A stretch of DNA of 64,000 nucleotides from Cedecea neteri NBRC 105707 = ATCC 33855 (GTDB lineage Bacteria; Pseudomonadota; Gammaproteobacteria; Enterobacterales; Enterobacteriaceae), in the NCBI RefSeq assembly GCF_001571265.1, contig NZ_BCTL01000006.1:101714-165713 (forward strand), read 5' to 3'. The position numbers and the translations under genes are program-made. Of this stretch, positions 58,305 through 64,000 are shown piece after piece. How positions within the stretch are numbered: the first letter of the stretch is position 1; each line of letters starts with the position of its first letter. A model generated the notes under the pieces. The model worked only from the letters and a program-made list of their open reading frames with translations. It searched no databases and was not told the origin of the DNA.

Positions 58305-59203
58305 TTACGCACCTCGTCGTCGTCATGGTGCAGATTATCGTCCTCTTCATCGGCACGGTTCGGGCCGACCCCAACGTAGTGGAAGACGCTGGCGGCGAAG
58401 GTGGCCGCAAAGCCGATGGCGGCCAGCGGTTTCCAGACGCCTTTCCAGAACTTCACGGTTGGGCTGATGGACGGGTTCTCCGGCAGGCCGTGATACAGCG
58501 TCGGCTTGTCCGCATGATGCAGCACGTACATGACGTGCGTCCCGCCAACGCCGGCCGGATCGTACAAACCTGCGTTGTCGTAACCACGGGTTTTCAGCTC
58601 CGTCACGCGCTCACCGGCGAGGGTCTTCATATCCTCTTTCGAGCCGAAATGAATCGCCCCGGTCGGGCAGGTCTTCACGCATGCTGGCTCCTGGCCCACG
58701 GTGACGCGGTCTACGCACAGGGTGCATTTGTAGACGCGGTTGTCTTCCGGGTTCAGGCGCGGCACGTCGAACGGGCAGCCGGCGATGCAGTAGCCGCAGC
58801 CGATGCACTGCTCAGACTGGAAGTCGACGATGCCGTTGGCATACTGAATAATAGCCCCTTCCGACGGGCACGCCTTCAGGCAGCCCGGATCCGCACAGTG
58901 CATACAGCCGTCTTTGCGGATCAGCCATTCCAGTTTGTCGTTCTGCTCCACTTCCGAGAAGCGCATCACCGTCCAGGATTTGGCGGTCAGGTCCGCCGGG
59001 TTGTCGTACACCCCGACGTTATGCCCCACTTCATCGCGGATGTCGTTCCATTCCGAGCACGCCACCTGGCAGGCCTTACAGCCGATGCATGTGGTGACGT
59101 CGATAAGCTTGGCGACCTCTTGCTGATGATCCCGCGCCTGAGGCGCGGGCGTGAAGCCGTTAGTAGCGGAACGACGGATAATGTCCTGAGATTGATAAGC
59201 CAT
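58301..59203 (-). CDS. fdoH: Formate dehydrogenase O, iron-sulfur subunit FdoH
   Basis: A 300-residue electron-transfer subunit. Four [4Fe-4S] cysteine groups are visible: [41 protein letters not shown] and [23 protein letters not shown]-terminal transmembrane helix ([20 protein letters not shown]) anchors it from the periplasmic side. It lies 12 bp downstream of fdoG. Confidence 0.97.
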   Translation of the reverse strand: MAYQSQDIIRRSATNGFTPAPQARDHQQEVAKLIDVTTCIGCKACQVACSEWNDIRDEVGHNVGVYDNPADLTAKSWTVMRFSEVEQNDKLEWLIRKDGCMHCADPGCLKACPSEGAIIQYANGIVDFQSEQCIGCGYCIAGCPFDVPRLNPEDNRVYKCTLCVDRVTVGQEPACVKTCPTGAIHFGSKEDMKTLAGERVTELKTRGYDNAGLYDPAGVGGTHVMYVLHHADKPTLYHGLPENPSISPTVKFWKGVWKPLAAIGFAATFAASVFHYVGVGPNRADEEDDNLHHDDDEVRK

Positions 59204-59215
59204 AATTCGTCTCCG

Positions 59216-62200
59216 TTACACCTTTTCCACGTTGACCAGGAACGCCTTGAACTCCGGCGTTTGCGTGTTGGCATCCCCGACAAACGGCGTCAGGGTGTTG
59301 GCAATAAAGCCTTTTTTCGCCACGCCTTCGTAACCCCAGTGAATCGGGATCCCGATGGTGTCCACCTTCTGGCCGTGAACGTCCAGCGTGCGGATACGCT
59401 TGGTCACCACCGCTTTGGCCTTGATGTAGCCTCGGTTGGAGGAGACCTTCACCGTATCGCCGTGGGCGATGCCGAGCTTGTTGGCCAGCTTCTCGCCAAT
59501 CTCGACAAACTGCTCCGGCTGCGCGATGGCGTTCAGCAGCGCGTGTTTGGTCCAGTAGTGGAAGTGCTCCGTCAGACGATAGGTGGTGCCGACATACGGG
59601 AACTTGTCGTGCGTGCCCATTGCTTCCAGGTCATCTTTAAACACGCGTGCCGCCGGGTTGGAAACCACGTTCGGGTGCAGCGGGTTGGTGCCCAGCGGCG
59701 TTTCAAACGGCTCGTAGTGTTCCGGGAACGGCCCCTCTGCCATCTTGTCGAGGGCAAACAGGCGACCCAGGCCTTCCGGCTGCATGATAAACGGCCCGAC
59801 GCCGCTGTCCGGCGCGGCGGTGCTGTAGTCCGGCACGTCGATACCACCCCATTTCGCGCCATCCCAGGAGATCAGGCGGCGTTTTTCATCCCACGGTTTA
59901 CCCGACGGATCGGCGGAGGCACGGTTATACAGAATGCGGCGGTTAAGCGGCCACGCCCATGCCCAGCCGAGCGTGTTGCCCAGGCCTGACGGGTCGGCGT
60001 TGTCGCGGCGAGCCATCTGGTTGCCATCCGGCGTCCAGCTCCCGGCGAATATCCAGCAGCCGCTGGACGTTGTACCGTCGTCGCGCAGCTGAGCAAAGGA
60101 GCTAAGCTGCTGCCCTTTTTTCACCAGCACCGCGCCGGTGGCCGGGTCGATCAGGTCTGCCAGCGCCTTGCCGTTGCTTTCCATAGCCACTTCTTCCGGC
60201 GCCGGGTTGTCCGGCGTCAGGTACTTCCAGGTCATGTTCAGCACCTGCTCAGGCACTTTGCCGCCGTCGCGCTCGTACATGTGGCGCAGGCGGGTGAAGA
60301 TGCCGGAGAGGATTTCGCCGTCGTTCAGCGCTTCCCCTGGCGCATCCGCCCCTTTCCAGTGCCACTGCAGCCAGCGCCCGGAGTTCACGATGGATCCGTT
60401 CTCTTCCGCGAAGCAGGTGGACGGCAGGCGGAACACCTCGGTCTGGATTTTCGACGGATCAACGTCGTTCATCTCGCCGTGGTTTTGCCAGAAGTTGGAC
60501 GTTTCGGTGTTCAGCGGGTCGATAGTGACCAGGAACTTCAGCTTCGAGAGCGAGGCCACGACCTTGTTCTTGTTAGGGAACGAGGCCACCGGGTTAAAGC
60601 CTTGGCACAGATAGCCGTTGACCTTGCCCTGGCTCATCATCTCGAAGTACTGCAGCACGTCGTAGCCTTTGTCCCACTTCGGCAGCCAGTCATAGCCCCA
60701 GCTGTTTTCCTTCGTCGCTTTGTCGCCAAAGAAGGCTTTCATCATCGAGACGAAGAATTTTGGGTAGTTGCCCCAGTAGTTCACCTGGCCTTTCAGCAGT
60801 GGTTTAGGCGTGTTGGCCGCCAGATAGCTGTCGATATCCACCTGTTTTTCGCTCGGCAGGTTCATGTAACCCGGCAGGCTGGTGGAAAGCAGGCCGAGGT
60901 CGGTCAGGCCCTGAATGTTGGAGTGGCCTCGCAGGGCGTTGACGCCGCCGCCTGCCATCCCCATATTGCCGAGGAGCAGCTGGATCATCGCCATGGTGCG
61001 AATGTTCTGCGCGCCGATGGAGTGCTGTGTCCAGCCCAGGGCGTACAGGAACGACGCGGTTTTGTCCGCCACGCTGGTTTCGGCGATGTACTCGCACACC
61101 TTCAGGAAGTCTTCCTTCGGCGTGCCGCAGATACTGGTCACCACGTCCGGCGTGTAGCGGGAAATATGCTCTTTCAGCAGGTTCCACACGCAGCGCGGGT
61201 GCTGGAGCGTCAGGTCGCGTTTGGCGAAGCCTTCTTCATCCAGCTCGTAGTTCCAGGTGGTTTTGTCGTACTTGCGGTTTGCCGCGTCGTAGCCGGTGAA
61301 CAGGCCGTCGTCGAAGCCGAAGTCCTCACGCACAATCAGGTTGGCGTTGGTGTAAGACTCGACGTACTCGCGGTTGAATTTGTTGTTGTTTATCAGGTAC
61401 AGCAGGACGCCCGACAGGAATGCAATGTCGGTCCCGGATCGGATAGGCGTGTAGAAATCCGCCACCGAAGCAGTACGTGTAAAGCGAGGATCGATCACAA
61501 TCAGCTTCGCGCCGTTGTGAATTTTGGCTTCCATCGCCCAGCGGAATCCCACCGGATGCGCTTCTGCCGCGTTCCCACCCATCACCACGATGAGGTTGGC
61601 GTTTTTGATATCAACCCAGTGGTTGGTCATCGCACCGCGACCAAATGTTGGAGCAAGACTTGCTACCGTTGGTCCGTGTCAGACACGCGCCTGGTTATCC
61701 ACGGCAAGCATGCCGAGGGCGCGGGAAAATTTCTGGGTTAAATAGCCGGTTTCGTTGCTCGACGCGGAAGCGCACAGCATCCCCGTGGAGAGCCAGCGGT
61801 TGACCGTGGTGCCCTGTTCGTTCTTTTCGATAAAGTTGGCGTCGCGGTCTTCTTTCATCAGCTTCGCGATGCGGTCAAAGGCATCGTCCCAGCTGATTTG
61901 CTGCCATTTATCGGAGCCTGGCGCGCGGTAAGAAGGCGTTTTCAAGCGGCTTTCGGAATGGATAAAGTCCACCAGACCGGCCCCTTTCGGGCACAGCGCG
62001 CCGCGGTTTACCGGGTGGTCCGGGTCACCTTCGATATGGAAAATTGAGGCTTTTGCGTTTTTTGCGCCGTCGCCGAGGCTATACATCAATAGCCCACAGC
62101 CGACGGAGCAGTATGTGCAGGTGTTACGGGTTTCACGGGTGCGTAGCAGCTTGTACTGCCGGGTTTCCGCGAGCGCAACGCCGGGGGCAAAACCCAGTGC

Positions 62201-62266
62201 TGCTGCCGTGGTGCCTGCCATACCGCCAGCGCAGATCTTAAAGAACTGCCTTCTGCTGACCTGCAT
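59216..62266 (-). CDS. fdoG: Formate dehydrogenase O, selenocysteine-containing major subunit FdoG
   Basis: A 1016-residue molybdopterin enzyme that oxidises formate in the periplasm. Codon 196 is an in-frame UGA (61679-61681) read as selenocysteine: the context is ARV-Sec-HGPTV, with a stem-loop just after. I chose the ATG at 62266 (MQVSRRQFFK), which gives the E. coli length; the frame continues 8 codons further upstream. SRRQFFK is the Tat signal. CTYCSVGC near residue 50 binds the [4Fe-4S] cluster. The C-terminal domain binds the bis-MGD cofactor. Gene finders that stop at UGA would split it in two; it is intact. Confidence 0.97.
61639..61681 (-). promoter_or_regulatory. SECIS hairpin and selenocysteine UGA codon in fdoG
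   Basis: Directly 3' of the UGA (61679-61681, minus strand), GACCAA pairs with TTGGTC and, further in, AGCAAG pairs with CTTGCT around a small GU-containing loop. This is the bacterial SECIS geometry bound by SelB to deliver Sec-tRNA. Confidence 0.88.
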
Positions 62267-62445
62267 GGATCGCTCCTTACATTTCGACATTTCACATTGC
62301 TTAGGATTTATTTTGCGGGGTTACCCGCAAAGGTTCACAATTAGAACCAGTATAGATTTTGATGGCTTACTTCCCTTCATCCGGAAGGGGTATTTAGTAG
62401 AATACCACAATGGTACTGAGGGTGTTCTCGAATGGTTAAAACAAA

Positions 62446-63270
62446 GTGAACAAACTTCACCACTCTGAAAAAAATATAATGGAACAGGTTACCGGCGCAC
62501 GCACGATCGAGCTTTGGCATCGGGGCAATCTCACCGTGGCTGAAACCGACTGGCTGGCGGAAGAAGTCCCTGTCGCGCTGGTCTACAACGGCATTTCTCA
62601 TGTTGTGATGATGGCTTCGCCCAAAGACCTTGAAGCGTTTGCGCTGGGGTTTTCCCTGTCTGAAGGCATTATTGAAAGTCCGGCGGATATTTTCGGGATG
62701 GATGTGTTGCCAACTTGTAACGGGATTGAAGTGCAGGTCGAGCTGTCCAGCCGCCGCTTCGCGGGCCTGAAAGAGCGTCGCCGGGCGCTGGCCGGACGAA
62801 CCGGCTGTGGCGTTTGCGGCGTCGAGCAGTTAAACGATATTGGCCGCCCCGTGCCGCCGCTGCCGTTTACCCAGACGTTTGCCCTGGAAAATCTGGACGA
62901 GCCGCTGAAAAAAATGCGCGGCTACCAGCCCGTCGGCGAGCTAACCGGCTGCACTCATGCGGCGTTATGGCTTGATCCTGACGGGCAGATCCTCGACGGA
63001 CGGGAAGATATAGGCCGTCATGTGGCACTGGATAAAATGCTCGGCGTTCGCAGCCGTAACCCGTGGCACAGCGGCGCCGCGCTGGTTTCCAGCCGTGCGA
63101 GCTACGAAATGGTGCAGAAGGCCGCGATGTGCGGCATTGAAATCCTGTTTGCGGTGTCTGCCGCGACTTCGCTGGCGGTGGAAGTTGCACAGCGTACGAA
63201 TCTGACGCTGGTGGGCTTTAACCGGCCAGGCCGTGCCACGGTTTATACGCACCCGGAGCGGCTGCGCTAA
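62446..63270 (+). CDS. fdhD: Formate dehydrogenase sulfurtransferase FdhD
   Basis: A 274-residue protein that passes sulfur from IscS to the molybdenum cofactor of formate dehydrogenases. [14 protein letters not shown] contains the CxxC pair that carries the persulfide. [16 protein letters not shown] and [18 protein letters not shown] are conserved. The GTG at 62446 aligns with the E. coli start; an ATG at 62479 is the alternative. It is divergent from fdoG, with a 179-bp shared region. Confidence 0.95.
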   Translation: MNKLHHSEKNIMEQVTGARTIELWHRGNLTVAETDWLAEEVPVALVYNGISHVVMMASPKDLEAFALGFSLSEGIIESPADIFGMDVLPTCNGIEVQVELSSRRFAGLKERRRALAGRTGCGVCGVEQLNDIGRPVPPLPFTQTFALENLDEPLKKMRGYQPVGELTGCTHAALWLDPDGQILDGREDIGRHVALDKMLGVRSRNPWHSGAALVSSRASYEMVQKAAMCGIEILFAVSAATSLAVEVAQRTNLTLVGFNRPGRATVYTHPERLR

Positions 63271-63273
63271 GTA

Positions 63274-63570
63274 TTAACGGACGGGCTTCATCCGTTCACT
63301 GGCCAGGTTATAAACCTGGCTTCTCTCGCGTTTTCCCACGGCAACGACGGCGATCACTAACACCTCATCTATCACTTGGTACACCAGCCGGAATCCGCTG
63401 GAGCGTAGTTTGATTTTGTAGCAATCCTTCATGCCACGCAGTTTCGTTGATGGAATGTGAGGTTCCTCGCAGCATTTCTTAAGCTTTTTGGCGAACTGCT
63501 GTTGAATGGATTTATCGAGCTTGTGCCATTCTTTCAGCGCATCTTCCCTGAACTTCACCTTATAGCTCAT
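63274..63570 (-). CDS. RelE-family toxin
   Basis: A 98-residue basic protein of the RelE/ParE superfamily. YKVKFREDALKEWHKLDKS is the N-terminal helix pair, and SGFRLVYQVIDEVLVIAVVAVGKRER is the central sheet with conserved Arg, Tyr and Lys. RelE proteins cut mRNA on the ribosome. The start overlaps the antitoxin stop by 4 bp, the usual coupling. Confidence 0.9.
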   Translation of the reverse strand: MSYKVKFREDALKEWHKLDKSIQQQFAKKLKKCCEEPHIPSTKLRGMKDCYKIKLRSSGFRLVYQVIDEVLVIAVVAVGKRERSQVYNLASERMKPVR

Positions 63571-63818
63571 AAATAGCTGTCCAAATCCATCTCAATCAGT
63601 GGCTGGTTGCTGCGTTCATTGACCAGCTTTACCAACTCCTGGTCATCCAGCGCATCAAGCATTTTTTCATACAGCGCGGCTGGTACGCAGTAAAACGCCG
63701 GCTGGTTGCGGTTCAGTATTGCAACCGGGAAGCCGTCTCCGGCATTAACCGTCGCCATAGGATTTTTTTTCAGTTCGCTAACGCTGGCGCTAGTGTCGCT
63801 CAGAATGATGCTAGGCAT
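63567..63818 (-). CDS. Phd/YefM- or RelB-like antitoxin
   Basis: An 83-residue acidic protein. TSASVSELKKNPMATVNAGDGFPVAIL is the Phd/YefM-type DNA-binding N-terminus (StbD-like), and the acidic C-terminus (IEMDLDSYL) should wrap the toxin. AAGAGGTG precedes the ATG at 63818. It probably represses the module's own promoter. Confidence 0.88.
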   Translation of the reverse strand: MPSIILSDTSASVSELKKNPMATVNAGDGFPVAILNRNQPAFYCVPAALYEKMLDALDDQELVKLVNERSNQPLIEMDLDSYL

Positions 63819-63830
63819 GAGTCACCTCTT

Positions 63831-63877
63831 AAGACTGTTTAACTGGTCTTTATTATAGAGCTAAGAGACCTATCAAC
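63831..63877 (-). promoter_or_regulatory. Promoter and operator of the toxin-antitoxin pair
   Basis: On the minus strand a perfect TATAAT (63857-63852) follows TTGTTG by 16 bases. AAGAC (63831-63835) and GTCTT (63846-63850) form an inverted repeat next to it, and further GAGACC/AGTCTT elements lie upstream. This fits autoregulation by the antitoxin. Confidence 0.6.
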
Positions 63878-63929
63878 AAGTCTTTTGAGTGTTTTTTGTT
63901 CTTTTGTAGATTGTGGCTATTTGTTACAA

Positions 63930-64000
63930 GCCCCTCGTCCCTCTCCCCTTTAAGGGCTGTCTCTTAGTCACAAATACGCTCTATGAAGGATCGGCTAAGG
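63930..64000. mobile_element. Palindromic repeat interrupted by a possible IS50-like end
   Basis: CCCTCTCCCCTTTAAGGG (about 63938-63956) looks like the first part of a REP-like palindrome whose second arm should continue GGAGAGGG. Instead the sequence changes to CTGTCTCTTAGTCACAAAT from 63957. This resembles the ends of IS50-group (IS4-family) elements, which begin CTGTCTCTT or CTGACTCTT. The element runs out of the window, so no transposase is seen and the call is tentative. Confidence 0.4.

Noticed and set aside
58325..59989. A 554-codon plus-strand open frame across fdoH and the end of fdoG
   Set aside because: It is antisense to two well-recognised genes with all cluster cysteines in place. 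High GC at third positions keeps the opposite frame open by chance.
61679..61681. In-frame stop splitting fdoG into two parts, suggesting a pseudogene
   Set aside because: The UGA is at codon 196, the known selenocysteine position, in the context V-Sec-HGPT, with a SECIS stem directly downstream and selC in the same window. The gene is intact.

Overview
The window is chromosomal DNA from a member of the Enterobacteriaceae. The block dgoRKADT, yidR, yidQ, ibpAB, yidE, yidP, alpha-glucoside PTS follows the Escherichia coli order around 83 min. selC, emrD, a selenocysteine-containing fdoGHI-fdhE locus and divergent fdhD are also typical of the family. An intact alpha-glucoside PTS/6-phospho-alpha-glucosidase pair of aglAB type, a sugar locus next to selC and dsdCXA beside emrD point away from E. 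coli, towards the Klebsiella/Enterobacter/Cedecea side. I cannot name the genus from sequence alone.

Layout. 1-4.3 kb: D-galactonate catabolism (dgoR partial, dgoK, dgoA, dgoD, dgoT). 4.3-6.4 kb: a Tat-exported agmatine/peptidyl-arginine deiminase-like enzyme with a divergent LysR regulator. 6.5-11.1 kb: yidR, yidQ, heat-shock ibpAB with RNA thermometers, yidE. 11.1-16.2 kb: yidP with a divergent alpha-glucoside operon (aglAB), then a GH5-fold protein that has lost both catalytic glutamates. 16.3-18.6 kb: a polar amino-acid ABC importer. 18.6-22.1 kb: transporter, LacI regulator and nucleoside hydrolase in one operon. 22.4-27.4 kb: dsdA, dsdX, dsdC and emrD. 27.8-36.2 kb: an FhuE-like siderophore receptor, two LysR regulators, an SDR, small exported proteins, a phosphoesterase and a drug-efflux MFS.

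36.2-47.7 kb is the standout. It is an AT-rich island on the 3' side of selC carrying one ten-gene minus-strand operon. The operon starts with a 72-residue peptide with a double-glycine leader. It continues with a MacA/MacB/outer-membrane-channel exporter, then a mini fatty-acid synthase (ketosynthase, MaoC-like dehydratase, acyl carrier protein, ketoreductase), an LpxL-like putative acyltransferase, and a C39-peptidase ABC transporter. I read it as a microcin-like secreted peptide system in which a dedicated acyl chain is made, perhaps to lipidate the peptide or protect the producer. I do not recognise it as a described cluster.

47.7-56.7 kb: selC (tRNA-Sec), small proteins, and a divergent sugar locus (aldolase, FGGY kinase and DeoR regulator against DeoR regulator, epimerase, ribokinase-family kinase, FucP-type permease and VOC protein). 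56.7-63.3 kb: formate dehydrogenase O (fdhE, fdoI, fdoH, fdoG with an in-frame UGA) and fdhD. fdoG needs the tRNA made by selC about 14 kb away. 63.3-64 kb: a RelE/RelB-like toxin-antitoxin pair, then what looks like an IS50-like insertion-sequence end inside a palindromic repeat at the window edge.
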